Part shown: positions 17,618-26,582 of the stretch, one piece after another
Numbering within the stretch: the stretch's first letter is position 1
Layout: the number at the start of each line of letters is the position of its first letter
Made by a program: the position numbers and the translations under genes
Notes under the pieces: generated by a model
Database searches by the model: none
The model's input: the letters and a program-made list of their open reading frames with translations, nothing else
What the model was told of the DNA's origin: nothing
NCBI RefSeq assembly: GCF_009184865.1
Contig: NZ_CP045096.1
Span: forward strand, 186,001-250,000
DNA length: 64,000 nucleotides
Direction of reading: 5' to 3'
From: Streptomyces phaeolivaceus
GTDB lineage: Bacteria; Actinomycetota; Actinomycetes; Streptomycetales; Streptomycetaceae

Positions 17618-18421
17618 ATGCGCAATCCTTCTCCCCCTTCGGTGGCGAACGGCTCCCCCCTCGGCGGGGAGGAGGCGGTGGACGCCTACGCGATCAGCGC
17701 CGAGTTCTACGACGTACTGCAGGCGGAGCGGGACGACGCCCGGGTGCGTCGGCTGTACGGCGGTGATGTCGCGGGCGCCCGGGTCGGTGTGCTGGACGTG
17801 GGCGCCGGCACCGGACGGGTGACGTTGATGAGCCCCGCGGGTTCGCGCGTCCCCGTGCACGCGGTGGAGCCCACGCGTTCCATGCGTGCGCCGCTGATGA
17901 CGCGCCTGGCGTCGCTGCCCGCCGACCGGCGACGACGGGTCACCGTGCACCCGCACCGGCTCGACGAGGCGGATCCGCGCGCGGTCGCCGATGTCGCCGT
18001 GTGCCACAACACGATCGCCTGTCTGCACCCGGTCTCGCGACGCGCCCTGTGGCCCGCCGTGGCCCGAGCGCTGGTGCCTGGGGGTGTGCTGCTGGTCCAG
18101 CTGCCGCCCGCCCGTCCGCCGCGGCACGAGACGACGTACGAGTTCCCGGCCCAGCGCATCGGCCGGCACGAGTACGGCGGGCGCATGGTGGCCTCGCCCC
18201 AAGGGGACCGGATCCGGACCGGCTTCGACTACTGGGTGCGCGGCGAGGGCGGTGTGCTGCGTGAGCACCACGAGACGTTCTGGATGTGGCCGGCGGGCCG
18301 TGCGGAGGTGGTCGGGGAGCTGAGGGGGGCCGGGTTCGCTCCGCTGCCCGAACGGGCCGATCCGTCCGTACTGGCGGTGCGGGCCACCTGGGCGGCGGGG
18401 GCGGTGTCACAAGCGGGGTGA
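17618..18421 (+). CDS. Class I SAM-dependent methyltransferase
   Basis: A 267-residue Rossmann methyltransferase with motif I VLDVGAGTGRVTLM, acidic loop HAVEPTRSMRA, and motif post-I VADVAVCHNTIACLHPVSR followed by LVPGGVLLVQLP. It starts 20 nt after the aceE remnant and is probably cotranscribed from P3. Its last codons contain promoter P4. Substrate unknown. Confidence 0.85.
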   Translation: MRNPSPPSVANGSPLGGEEAVDAYAISAEFYDVLQAERDDARVRRLYGGDVAGARVGVLDVGAGTGRVTLMSPAGSRVPVHAVEPTRSMRAPLMTRLASLPADRRRRVTVHPHRLDEADPRAVADVAVCHNTIACLHPVSRRALWPAVARALVPGGVLLVQLPPARPPRHETTYEFPAQRIGRHEYGGRMVASPQGDRIRTGFDYWVRGEGGVLREHHETFWMWPAGRAEVVGELRGAGFAPLPERADPSVLAVRATWAAGAVSQAG

Positions 18422-18434
18422 CTCGCCGGTCAAC
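18405..18434 (+). promoter_or_regulatory. ECF41-type promoter P4 (TGTCACA-N17-GTCAAC)
   Basis: TGTCACA at 18405-18411 inside the methyltransferase 3' end, GTCAAC at 18429. It faces the Ohr/OsmC gene at 18519. Confidence 0.6.
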
Positions 18435-18483
18435 AGGCTGTCCGGAGCCATGAGCTTCCCCCCTACATAAAGGTGCATACGAC

Positions 18484-18525
18484 ATGGAATACGGCAAAGC
18501 CGGTTCGGTGGGCCGCCCGTGGTGA
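18484..18525 (+). CDS. Possible 13-codon leader ORF before ohr-like gene
   Basis: ATG at 18484 has a good AAGGTG site 7 nt upstream and encodes MEYGKAGSVGRPW before a TGA that overlaps the GTG GTG start of the OsmC gene. The OsmC gene itself lacks a clear ribosome site, so coupled translation through this leader is plausible. It could equally be the head of a lost gene. Confidence 0.3.
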   Translation: MEYGKAGSVGRPW

Positions 18526-19019
18526 CCGAGCGGAGCCCGTTGCCCGATCTGTCCGTCGAGAAGGATTTCGACGGGGAGTCCTTCTCCCCCATCTACACCA
18601 CGACGGTGACGGTGAGCGGCGGGGCGGCGAGTCATGGGCGGGCCTCGGGGCGGGCGCGCTCGGACGACGGGGTGCTGGACATCGATCTGCGCATGCCCGA
18701 GGAACTGGGCGGCGACGGCAGCGGGACCAATCCGGAGCAGCTGTTCGCCGCCGGTTTCTCCGCCTGTTTCCACGGGGCGCTGAGCCTGGTGGCACGGCAG
18801 GCCGGGCTGGATCCGGCCACGATCTCCGTGATGGCGACCGTGGCGTTCGGCCGGGATCCGGAGGACGGTGGCTATCTGTTGCGCGTCGACCTGGTGGTCA
18901 AGTGGCCGGGCGTCGATCCGGAGGCCGCCGCACCGCTCCTGGAGAAGGCCGACTCGCTGTGTCCCTACGCGAAGATGGCCTGGCGGGGGACGCCGACCAC
19001 CATCACGCTGGCTCTGTAG
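18519..19019 (+). CDS. OsmC/Ohr-family peroxide reductase
   Basis: A 166-residue protein of the organic hydroperoxide resistance family, with NPEQLFAAGFSACFHGAL carrying the peroxidatic Cys and ADSLCPYAKM the second Cys, the lipoyl-dependent thiol-peroxidase pair. The N-terminus has an extra ~20 residues compared with typical Ohr. Start taken at GTG 18519 (18522 is equally possible). No OhrR gene is adjacent; promoter P4 suggests ECF control instead. Confidence 0.88.
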   Translation: MVTERSPLPDLSVEKDFDGESFSPIYTTTVTVSGGAASHGRASGRARSDDGVLDIDLRMPEELGGDGSGTNPEQLFAAGFSACFHGALSLVARQAGLDPATISVMATVAFGRDPEDGGYLLRVDLVVKWPGVDPEAAAPLLEKADSLCPYAKMAWRGTPTTITLAL

Positions 19020-19112
19020 CCGCAGCCGCGGCCGTACCGCTGTCGCAGCCGCAGCCGTCGTGTGCCCGCGCGCACGACGGCTTCGTCATGCCTCGGGCCG
19101 TGCCGACGGGCC

Positions 19113-19142
19113 TGTCACAGATCGCGGGCCGACCTGGTCGTA
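19113..19142 (+). promoter_or_regulatory. ECF41-type promoter P5 (TGTCACA-N17-GTCGTA)
   Basis: TGTCACA at 19113-19119, GTCGTA at 19137, start codon at 19176. Confidence 0.65.
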
Positions 19143-19175
19143 GTGGGTGAACAACACCGGCGATCGGAGTAGACC

Positions 19176-20906
19176 GTGGCACTCACCGAACAACGTCTTT
19201 CCACCATGGTGCTGGTGATCGGCACCGGAGGCGCCGGGTTGCGCGCGGCGATCGAACTGGCCGAGGCCGGCGTGGATGTCCTCGCGGTCGGCAAGCGCCC
19301 CAAGGAGGACGCGCACACGGCCCTCGCGGCCGGCGGGATCAACGCGGCGCTGGCCACCATGGACCCCGAGGACAGCTGGCAGCAGCACGCGGCCGACACC
19401 CTCAAGGAGAGCTATCTGCTCGCCGATCCCCGTACCGCCGAGATCGTCACCCAGGGCGCCGCCCGGGGCATCGACGACCTGGAACGCTTCGGCATGGCGT
19501 TCGCGCGGGAGGAGGACGGCAGGATCTCCCAGCGGTTCTTCGGGGCGCACAAGTTCCGGCGCACCGCCTTCGCGGGCGACTACACCGGCCTGGAGATCCA
19601 GCGGACGCTGATCAGGCGCGCGGAACAGCTGAAGGTTCCCGTCCTCGACGGCGTGTACATCACCCGGCTCCTGACGCACGACGGGGCCGTCTTCGGCGCG
19701 TACGGCTTCGATCTGACGAACGGTACGCGCTGTCTGATCCACGCCGACGCGGTGATCCTCGCGGCGGGCGGGCACACCCGGATCTGGCGGCGTACGTCCT
19801 CGCGGCGCGACGAGAACACCGGCGACTCCTTCCGGCTGGCGGTGGAGGCCGGGGCCCGGCTGCGCGACCCGGAGCTGGTGCAGTTCCACCCGTCCGGGAT
19901 CATCGAGCCGGAGAGCGCGGCCGGAACCCTGGTCAGCGAGGCCGCCCGGGGCGAGGGCGGGATCCTGCGCAACGCGCTCGGGGAGCGGTTCATGGCCCGC
20001 TACGACCCCGACCGGATGGAGCTGTCCACCCGCGACCGGGTGGCCCTGGCCTCCTACACGGAGATCAAGGAGGGACGCGGGACCGCTAAGGGCGGTGTGT
20101 GGCTCGACGTGTCCCATCTGCCCCGGCAGACGATCATGACCAGGCTGCCGCGGGTGTACCAGACGCTGCTGGACCTGCAGATGCTGGACATCACCCGGGA
20201 ACCGATCGAGATCGCGCCCACCGCGCACTACTCGATGGGCGGGGTGTGGGTGCGCCCCGAGGACCACAGCACCGACGTACGCGGGCTCTACGCCATCGGG
20301 GAGGCGTCGAGCGGGCTGCACGGCGCCAACCGGCTCGGCGGGAACAGCCTCATCGAGCTGCTGGTCTTCGGCCGGATCACCGGCCGGGCCGCCGCCGCCT
20401 ACTCCGAGTCCCTCACCGCCCACCCGCGCTCGGCGTCCGCCGTCGCCGAGGCCCGTGCGGAGGTCGACGAACTGCTCACGGCCGACGGCCCGGAGAACGT
20501 ACGGGCCCTGCAGCGCGCCATCCGCAACACCATGACCGAGCACGCGGGCGTCGTACGCGACGAGGAGGGCCTGCGGGCCGGGCTGGCGGAGCTCTCCGTG
20601 ATCGAGAAGCGGATGGAGGACGTCGGTGTCCACCCGGACATCGCCGGCCATCAGGACCTCGCCCACGCCTTCGACCTCAAGTCCGCCGCGCTCGCGGCGC
20701 GGGCCACGCTCGAAGCGGCGCTGGAGCGCCGCGAGACCCGCGGCTGTCACAACCGCAGCGACCACCCCGACCTGGATCCCGCTTTCCAGGTGAATCTGGT
20801 GTGGTCGCCGACGACCGGTATCACCCACGAGAGCATTCCGGCGATCCCGGACGAGATCTCCTCGCTGATGCAGGAAGTCACGACCGAGGGAAAGCTTGTC
20901 GAATGA
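19176..20906 (+). CDS. Fumarate reductase/succinate dehydrogenase-type flavoprotein, orphan
   Basis: A 576-residue FAD enzyme of the SdhA/FrdA/NadB family: GTGGAGLRAAIELAEAGVDV (FAD site), AAGGINAAL, HKFRRTAFAGDYTG, LVQFHPSGIIEP, catalytic HYSMGGVWV and the GEASSGLHGANRLGGNSLIE loop, with the helical C-terminal domain. No iron-sulfur or membrane subunit gene is nearby, so electrons must come from elsewhere, or it acts as an aspartate-oxidase-like or soluble fumarate reductase. Its position behind P5 suggests a role in electron disposal under stress. Confidence 0.88.
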   Translation: MALTEQRLSTMVLVIGTGGAGLRAAIELAEAGVDVLAVGKRPKEDAHTALAAGGINAALATMDPEDSWQQHAADTLKESYLLADPRTAEIVTQGAARGIDDLERFGMAFAREEDGRISQRFFGAHKFRRTAFAGDYTGLEIQRTLIRRAEQLKVPVLDGVYITRLLTHDGAVFGAYGFDLTNGTRCLIHADAVILAAGGHTRIWRRTSSRRDENTGDSFRLAVEAGARLRDPELVQFHPSGIIEPESAAGTLVSEAARGEGGILRNALGERFMARYDPDRMELSTRDRVALASYTEIKEGRGTAKGGVWLDVSHLPRQTIMTRLPRVYQTLLDLQMLDITREPIEIAPTAHYSMGGVWVRPEDHSTDVRGLYAIGEASSGLHGANRLGGNSLIELLVFGRITGRAAAAYSESLTAHPRSASAVAEARAEVDELLTADGPENVRALQRAIRNTMTEHAGVVRDEEGLRAGLAELSVIEKRMEDVGVHPDIAGHQDLAHAFDLKSAALAARATLEAALERRETRGCHNRSDHPDLDPAFQVNLVWSPTTGITHESIPAIPDEISSLMQEVTTEGKLVE

Positions 20907-20936
20907 CAGAAATTCTCTCGATCCCCGCGAAATACG

Positions 20937-20966
20937 TGTCACAAGAACAGTCACTGTCTTGTCTCT
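20937..20966 (+). promoter_or_regulatory. ECF41-type promoter P6 (TGTCACA-N17-GTCTCT)
   Basis: TGTCACA at 20937-20943, GTCTCT at 20961, start codon at 21022. The interval between 20906 and 21022 is otherwise AT-richer than its surroundings. Confidence 0.65.
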
Positions 20967-21021
20967 TCTGGTACGGAGAACAACCTCCCGTACAGAGCAC
21001 ATCCTCCGAAAGGATTCCGTC

Positions 21022-21768
21022 ATGAAGGTCGTAGTGATCGGTGGAACCGGACTCATCGGTTCGAAGCTCGTCGGCAAGCTCGGCGAGCACGGGCACGAGG
21101 CGGTCGCCGCCGCGCCCAACACCGGCGTCAACACCCTGACGGGCGAGGGCCTCGCCGAGGTCCTGGAGGGCGCGTCGGTCGTGGTCGACGTGTCGAACTC
21201 CCCCTCCTTCGCGGACGACGCCGTCATGGACTTCTTCCGCACCTCCACGACCAACCTCCTCAAGGCCGGGTCCGAGGCCGGCGTGACGCACCACGTGGCG
21301 CTCTCCGTGGTCGGCACGGACCGCCTCCAGGAGAGCGGCTACTTCCGTGCCAAGCAGGCCCAGGAGGAGCTCATCCAGGCGTCCGGGATTCCGTACTCCA
21401 TCGTCCACGCCACGCAGTTCTTCGAGTTCATGAAGGGGATCGCGGACATGTCGACGGAGGGCGACACCGTCCGGCTGGCCCCCGTGAAGATCCAGCCGAT
21501 CTACTCCGACGACGTGGCCGCCGCCGTCGGCCGCACCGCGGTCGGCTCCCCGGTCAACGGGGTGGTGGAGGTCGCCGGCCCCGACGTCTTCCAGCTCGAC
21601 GAGCTGATCCGCGGGGCCCTCGCCGCCAAGGGCGACCCCCGCACGGTCGTCACCGACCCGAAGGCCCCGTACTCCGGCGCCCAGGTGCAGGAGAACACGC
21701 TCGTCCCGGGCCCGGACGCGCACATCGCCGAGACCCGGTTCGCCGACTGGCGCGCGCAGCAGAAGTGA
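21022..21768 (+). CDS. NmrA/SDR-type NAD(P)-binding protein (paralogue)
   Basis: A 248-residue atypical SDR (MKVVVIGGTGLIGSKLVGKL; SVVGTDRLQESGYFRAKQAQ; SIVHATQFFEF) closely parallel to the protein at 15527 in length and motif order. The ATG at 21022 has CGAAAGGA upstream. It is preceded by promoter P6 and followed by a hairpin, so it is monocistronic. Two NmrA-like paralogues under the same promoter type suggest duplication within the regulon. Confidence 0.87.
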   Translation: MKVVVIGGTGLIGSKLVGKLGEHGHEAVAAAPNTGVNTLTGEGLAEVLEGASVVVDVSNSPSFADDAVMDFFRTSTTNLLKAGSEAGVTHHVALSVVGTDRLQESGYFRAKQAQEELIQASGIPYSIVHATQFFEFMKGIADMSTEGDTVRLAPVKIQPIYSDDVAAAVGRTAVGSPVNGVVEVAGPDVFQLDELIRGALAAKGDPRTVVTDPKAPYSGAQVQENTLVPGPDAHIAETRFADWRAQQK

Positions 21769-21783
21769 CTCCTCTTCTTCCGT

Positions 21784-21809
21784 GGTCCCCTGCCGACGGG
21801 CGGGGGACC
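21784..21809. terminator. Hairpin after the second NmrA-like gene
   Basis: GGTCCCC (21784-21790) pairs with GGGGACC (21803-21809) over a 12-nt loop, 15 nt past the stop codon. No T-run, as is common in high-GC terminators. Confidence 0.45.
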
Positions 21810-21862
21810 CGGCCCCCCTCGAACCATCGCTTCGGTTTTCCCCTCACGAAGGGCGATTCGCC

Positions 21863-22486
21863 ATGTCCCATCGCACGGAAACAGCGATTTCCGATTCCGC
21901 GCTTTCCACTCCCTCCATGCCTTCCGCGTCTTCCGCGCCCTATCAAGGGCTGACGGGCACCTACAGCATCGATCCGGCCCACAGCACCATCGGTTTTTCC
22001 GTCCGGCACGCCATGATCGCCAATGTGCGGGGGAAATTCACCGCGTTCGAGGGTCTGCTGAAGATCGACGGGTCGCACCCCACCCGGTCCGAGGCCCATG
22101 TCAGTGTCCAGACCGGCAGTCTCGACACGGGTATCGCACAGCGGGACGCCCATGTGACGAGCGCGGACTTCCTGGACTCGGCGACCTTCCCGCTCATGAC
22201 CTTCCGCTCCACCGGGATCGTCGACGCCGCGGAAGGACAGTTCCGGATGTCCGGTCTGCTGCGGATCAAGGACGTCGAACTGCCCCTGCGTATCGACCTG
22301 GAGTTCGGTGGCGCGGGCCAGGACGCCGACGGGCAGAACCGGGTCGGCTTCGAGGGCACGGCCACCCTGAAGCGCTCCGACTGGGGCATCGACTGGAACT
22401 CGGCGCTGGCCACGGGCGGAGTGCTGATCGGCGACAAGGTGAAACTGGTCCTCGACATCTCCGCCGTGGAGCTGGAGCCACGATGA
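21863..22486 (+). CDS. YceI-family lipocalin-like protein
   Basis: A 207-residue beta-barrel protein (YSIDPAHSTIGFSVRHAMIA, DGSHPTRSEAHVSVQ, RSDWGIDWNSALATGGVLIG) of the family that binds polyisoprenoids or quinones. There is no signal peptide, only a Ser/Pro-rich 30-residue head. GAAGGGCGA precedes the ATG at 21863. The stop overlaps the next small gene (ATGA). Quinone/isoprenoid binding would suit the respiratory theme of the neighbours, but that is inference. Confidence 0.9.
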   Translation: MSHRTETAISDSALSTPSMPSASSAPYQGLTGTYSIDPAHSTIGFSVRHAMIANVRGKFTAFEGLLKIDGSHPTRSEAHVSVQTGSLDTGIAQRDAHVTSADFLDSATFPLMTFRSTGIVDAAEGQFRMSGLLRIKDVELPLRIDLEFGGAGQDADGQNRVGFEGTATLKRSDWGIDWNSALATGGVLIGDKVKLVLDISAVELEPR

Positions 22487-22683
22487 CCCGACCGTCCGAG
22501 GACCGGGTCGCCATGGCGGCCACCGTGGTGTCGCTGGCCGCCGAGGCGACCGCGCTGGAGACCCGGGTAGACACGTTGCGCCGGGAGCTCGCGGACCTCG
22601 ACGAGCGGACGGAGGCCGTACTGCACGCCCTGCGCCGGCTCGACGGGGGACGGGCGCGCGGCGCCCGCGGAGCCCCTGGGTAG
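22483..22683 (+). CDS. Small coiled-coil protein coupled to yceI
   Basis: A 66-residue, mostly helical protein (VVSLAAEATALETRVDTLRR, ELADLDERTEAVLHAL) with a basic tail. The ATG overlaps the yceI stop codon, so it is translated together with YceI. No family recognised; may be a partner of YceI. Confidence 0.6.
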   Translation: MTRPSEDRVAMAATVVSLAAEATALETRVDTLRRELADLDERTEAVLHALRRLDGGRARGARGAPG

Positions 22684-22769
22684 GCTTTCTCCCGGAGCCG
22701 CGCGACCGTGTGCGTGTGTGCCCGGTCGCCGTGCCAACCGGTACGGTGTGCCGCCCGACCAGGAGAGAC

Positions 22770-23675
22770 ATGATGCCCCCGACGATTCGCCGGGCTGTGA
22801 TCCCCGCCGCCGGCCTCGGTTCCCGTCTGCTGCCCCTGACGAAGGCGACGCCGAAGGAGATGCTGCCGGTCGGCGACAAGCCGGTCATCGAGCACACCGT
22901 GCGCGAGCTGGTGGACTCCGGGATCACGGACATCACCATCGTCGTCTCCGGCGGCAAGAGCCTCATCCAGGACCACTTCCGCCCCAACCCCGCCCTGGTC
23001 GAGCAGCTCCGCGAGGACGGCAAGACGGCCTACGCGGACGCGGTGGAGGAGGTCGCCGAACTGGCCCGCCGGGGCCACATCACCTACCTCGACCAGTACG
23101 GGCCGTACGGCAACGGCACCCCGGTGCTCAACGCCGCCCGTGCCTTCGGCGACGAGCCCGTGCTGGTGCTCTGGCCCGACGACGTCTTCGTGGCCGAGGT
23201 CCCCCGCGCCCAGCAGCTGATCCGCGCCTACGAGCAGACCGGCTGCCCGGTGCTGGCCCTGCTGCCGATGGACCCCACCGAGTCCCAGCGCTACGGCGTG
23301 CCCATCGTCAAGGAGGACCTCGGCGACGGCCAGCTGCGCATCACCGGCCTGGTCGAGAAGCCCGAGCCGGCCGCCGCGCCCTCGGCGTACGCGGCCATCG
23401 GCGGTTATGTCGTCACCCCCGGCATCATCGACGAACTGCGCGAGCAGACCCGCCGCTGGTACGAGCACCGCACCGGCGAGGTCTATCTGACCGACGCCAT
23501 CAACGCCTACGCCGCCACCCGCGCCGTGTACGGGCAGGTCATCAAGGGCCGCTGGTACGACACCGGCAACCCGGCCGACTACCTGGTCGCCCAGCTGGCC
23601 TTCGCACTCGCCCACCCCGAGTACGGCCCCCTCGTACGCGGTCTGGTCGACAACCTCGACACCACCGCCGAGTAG
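22770..23675 (+). CDS. galU: UTP--glucose-1-phosphate uridylyltransferase
   Basis: A 301-residue nucleotidyltransferase making UDP-glucose. The N-terminus has the signature AVIPAAGLGSRLLPLTKATP with the KEMLPVGDKP loop, a UTP site LWPDDVFVAEVP, and the C-terminal GRWYDTGNPADYLVAQLAFA. ATG ATG at 22770, AGGAGA upstream. Supplies UDP-glucose for envelope polymers and, possibly, the glycosyltransferase at 28010. Convergent with the LuxR gene. Confidence 0.93.
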   Translation: MMPPTIRRAVIPAAGLGSRLLPLTKATPKEMLPVGDKPVIEHTVRELVDSGITDITIVVSGGKSLIQDHFRPNPALVEQLREDGKTAYADAVEEVAELARRGHITYLDQYGPYGNGTPVLNAARAFGDEPVLVLWPDDVFVAEVPRAQQLIRAYEQTGCPVLALLPMDPTESQRYGVPIVKEDLGDGQLRITGLVEKPEPAAAPSAYAAIGGYVVTPGIIDELREQTRRWYEHRTGEVYLTDAINAYAATRAVYGQVIKGRWYDTGNPADYLVAQLAFALAHPEYGPLVRGLVDNLDTTAE

Positions 23676-23705
23676 GCACCGGACCACCTGGACCGGCAGC
23701 CCAGG

Positions 23706-23723
23706 CCTCGGCCTAGGCCGAGG
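23706..23723. terminator. Hairpin between convergent galU and luxR-type gene
   Basis: CCTCGGCC-TA-GGCCGAGG is a perfect 8-bp inverted repeat overlapping the stop codon of the LuxR gene. Likely bidirectional. Confidence 0.5.
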
Positions 23724-26484
23724 TCGCCTCGCCTTCGAGGCGCAGGGTGCGGATCTCCTTGCGGGAGGAGATGCCGAGCTTCGAGAACACCTTGCGCAGA
23801 TGCCATTCGACGGTGTGGGGGCTGAGGAACAGCTGGGTGCCGATCTCGGAGTTGGTGAGACCCTCGCCGGCGAGCCGGGCGATCTGGGCCTCCTGGGAGG
23901 TGAGGGCCGTGGGCGCCGAGATGGTGTGTCTGCGGACCTTCGCGCCCGTGGCCTGCAGCTCGCTCCGGGCACGTTCGGCGAAGGCCTCGGCCCCGATCCG
24001 GCTGAACATGTCGTGGGCGACGCCCAGTTGGGCACGGGCGTCGACGCGGCGGTTCTCCCGGCGCAGCCATTCGCCGTACAGGAGCTGTGCGCGGGCCAGT
24101 TCCACCCGGACCCGGGTCCGGGCGAGCCGTTCGATCGCCTCGCGGTAGAGCCGCTCCGCGGTGTCGCCCTCGCTCAGCAGGGCCCGCGAGCGCGCTTCCA
24201 CGCCCAGCGCCCAGTCCGTGCCGCTGGCCCGGGTCGCCGCCGAGAGCTGCTCCAGCGCGTCGGTGGCCGCCTGGGGCAGACCACTGCGTACGGCCGCCTC
24301 GATCAGCTCGGCCAGGCCCCAGCGCGGGGAGGCGAACTCGTAGGGGTGGGCGGCGGCCTCCCGGGCGGCGGAGAGCGCCTCGGTGTACTGGCCGAGGCCG
24401 TTGCAGAGGACAGCGTGGTAGCAGTGCGAGACGGTGACGGCGGCTCCCTGGCCACGCGGCACGGCCTCGCTCATGATCGCGTCGAGCAGGGTGCGGGCCT
24501 CGCGTTCATGGCCACGCCAGGCGGCGAGGCCGAGGGGCAGTACCCGTGTCGGGTTGCTGCCGATCGCGGTGCAGACCGTGCCGACCTCCTCGACCAGTGA
24601 CGCCGCCGTCGTCAGCTCACCGGCGAGGAGGTGCAGATGCGCACGGGCTTCGAGCACGTCGGGGAGCGCGCTGAGCGCGCCGGACCGGCGGGTGATGGTC
24701 AGATGGCGGGTCGCGACCAGATGGCCGCGCTCGTCGTCCCACAGGTCCGAGGCGAGGACCCCGCCGAGCCAGAGCAGCCGCAGCGCGTCCCGGACGGGCA
24801 GTTCCTCGTCGCAACAGGCTTCGAGGGCGCGTTCCATCAGCGGGACCGAGGCCGGGTAGCCGTCGGTGAGGCGGACGGCGACGGCGTCCAGCAGCAGATC
24901 GGGCAGTCCGGTCGGCGACGGTGGCGGCGACGCGCCCCGGGCGGCCTCGCCGACCTCCCGCAGCCCCGGGCCGTGCGCGAGACGGCCGGCGAAGACGGCC
25001 GCGGCGACGGCGTCCAGATAGGTGTCGCGGGCGAGCGCGGGGGCGAGCGGACCGAACCGGCGGGCGGCGGCGAGCAGCAGCGAGGGGGCCTGGCTGCCGC
25101 GGTTCTGGGCGAACGCGATCTCGGCGTGCAGGACGTCGATCCGGGCGCGCCCGAGTTCGTCGAGGGGTCCGGCCTCGGCCGTGGCGAGGAGTGTGGCCGC
25201 CGGCTCGAACGCGCCCGCGTGCAGGGTGGCCCGTGCCGCGTCCACCGCGCGCCGGGCGCGCAGGGCGGGGTCGCGGGTGAGTTCGGTCGCGCGTTGCAGG
25301 AACGCGGCCGTCGCCGCGATGCCGCCGCGGGCCTGTGCCCGGTCGGCGGAGCGCTCCAGTTCGTCGGCCACGGTCTCGTCGGGTCCCGAGGTCGCGGCGG
25401 CCAGATGCCAGGCCCGGCGATCGGGGTCGAGCCGGGTGTCGGTCACGTCGGCGAGGGCCCGGTGCGCCTCGCGGCGGTCGTCGGGGCTCGCCGCGCGATA
25501 GGCCGCCGAGCGGACCAGCGGGTGCCGGAACCGTACCCGGGTGCCGAGGGTGATCAGCTCCGCCGTGTCGGCGTGCGCGAGGGCGGAGTCGATGTCGATG
25601 CCCAGCCGTTCGGCCGCGCGTCTGAGCAGTGCGGCGTCCCCGACGGGTTCGGCAGCGGCGGTGAACAGCAGGCGTCGTGTCTCGGCCGGCAGCGACCGGA
25701 CCCGGTGGACGAAGCCTCGTTCGATCTGGCTGGACAGCGGCCCGGCGTCCGGGCGGCCGAAGCCGCCGGCCAGTTCTCCGACGGCCAGTCGGCGGGGCAG
25801 TTCCAGCAGGGCCAGCGGGTTGCCGCCGGACTCGGCGACGATGCGTTCGCGCACCCGCTGGTCGAGCGGGCCGGTGACGACCGAGTCGAGGAGTGTGCGG
25901 GAGTCGTCCTCGGACAGTCCCGTCACGCGCAGTTCCGGGAGCCCGCCGAGGGCCTCGCCGGGGCCGGGCTCGCGGACGGCGAAGACGAGCACGATCGATT
26001 CGGCGAGCAGTCGGCGGGCGACGAACGCCAGGGTCTGGGCCGAGACATGGTCGAGCCACTGGGCGTCGTCGACGAGGCAGATCAGCGGCTGGTCCCCGCC
26101 GGCGTCGGCGAGGAGGCTCAGTGTGGCCAGACCGACCAGGAACCGGTCCGGCGCGGCACCGGCGCGCAGTCCGAACGCCGTGCCGAGCGCGTCGCGCTGT
26201 GGTCCGGGCAGCCGGTCGAGGCCGGTCAGCAGGGGGGCGCAGAGCTGGTGCAGTCCGGCGTAGGAGAGTTCCATCTCGGACTGGACGCCGGCCAGTCCGA
26301 CCGTGCGGCAGCCGGCGGCGCGGTCGAGGAGGAACCGCAGCAGTTCGGTCTTGCCGATGCCCGCCTCACCGCGCAGGACCAGGACCCCGCTGCGGCCGTC
26401 CCGGGCGCCGGCCAGCAGGTCGTCGAGCGCCCGGCACTCGTTCCGCCGGCCGAGGAGTCCGGCTCGTGAACCGCTCCTCGCCAT
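23713..26484 (-). CDS. Large ATP-binding LuxR-family (LAL) regulator
   Basis: A 923-residue STAND-type regulator. Walker A VLRGEAGIGKTELLRF near residue 40, Walker B LICLVDDAQWLDHVSAQT near 125, a long helical TPR-like middle, and a C-terminal LuxR helix-turn-helix LTSQEAQIARLAGEGLTNSE / SPHTVEWHLRKVFSKLGISS. Such proteins activate nearby operons on binding a small molecule. The nearest candidate target is the 26583-31212 operon, read in the same direction and lying upstream of it. Signal unknown. Confidence 0.9.
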   Translation of the reverse strand: MARSGSRAGLLGRRNECRALDDLLAGARDGRSGVLVLRGEAGIGKTELLRFLLDRAAGCRTVGLAGVQSEMELSYAGLHQLCAPLLTGLDRLPGPQRDALGTAFGLRAGAAPDRFLVGLATLSLLADAGGDQPLICLVDDAQWLDHVSAQTLAFVARRLLAESIVLVFAVREPGPGEALGGLPELRVTGLSEDDSRTLLDSVVTGPLDQRVRERIVAESGGNPLALLELPRRLAVGELAGGFGRPDAGPLSSQIERGFVHRVRSLPAETRRLLFTAAAEPVGDAALLRRAAERLGIDIDSALAHADTAELITLGTRVRFRHPLVRSAAYRAASPDDRREAHRALADVTDTRLDPDRRAWHLAAATSGPDETVADELERSADRAQARGGIAATAAFLQRATELTRDPALRARRAVDAARATLHAGAFEPAATLLATAEAGPLDELGRARIDVLHAEIAFAQNRGSQAPSLLLAAARRFGPLAPALARDTYLDAVAAAVFAGRLAHGPGLREVGEAARGASPPPSPTGLPDLLLDAVAVRLTDGYPASVPLMERALEACCDEELPVRDALRLLWLGGVLASDLWDDERGHLVATRHLTITRRSGALSALPDVLEARAHLHLLAGELTTAASLVEEVGTVCTAIGSNPTRVLPLGLAAWRGHEREARTLLDAIMSEAVPRGQGAAVTVSHCYHAVLCNGLGQYTEALSAAREAAAHPYEFASPRWGLAELIEAAVRSGLPQAATDALEQLSAATRASGTDWALGVEARSRALLSEGDTAERLYREAIERLARTRVRVELARAQLLYGEWLRRENRRVDARAQLGVAHDMFSRIGAEAFAERARSELQATGAKVRRHTISAPTALTSQEAQIARLAGEGLTNSEIGTQLFLSPHTVEWHLRKVFSKLGISSRKEIRTLRLEGEATSA

Positions 26485-26582
26485 GGCCGCTCCCCGGTCC
26501 GCACGCTTCGACCGGTATGGTAATACGCCATTCGATCGCTACGCCCGGGTACAGGTGAGCCGTCAGGGCAGGGAGTGGTTCG

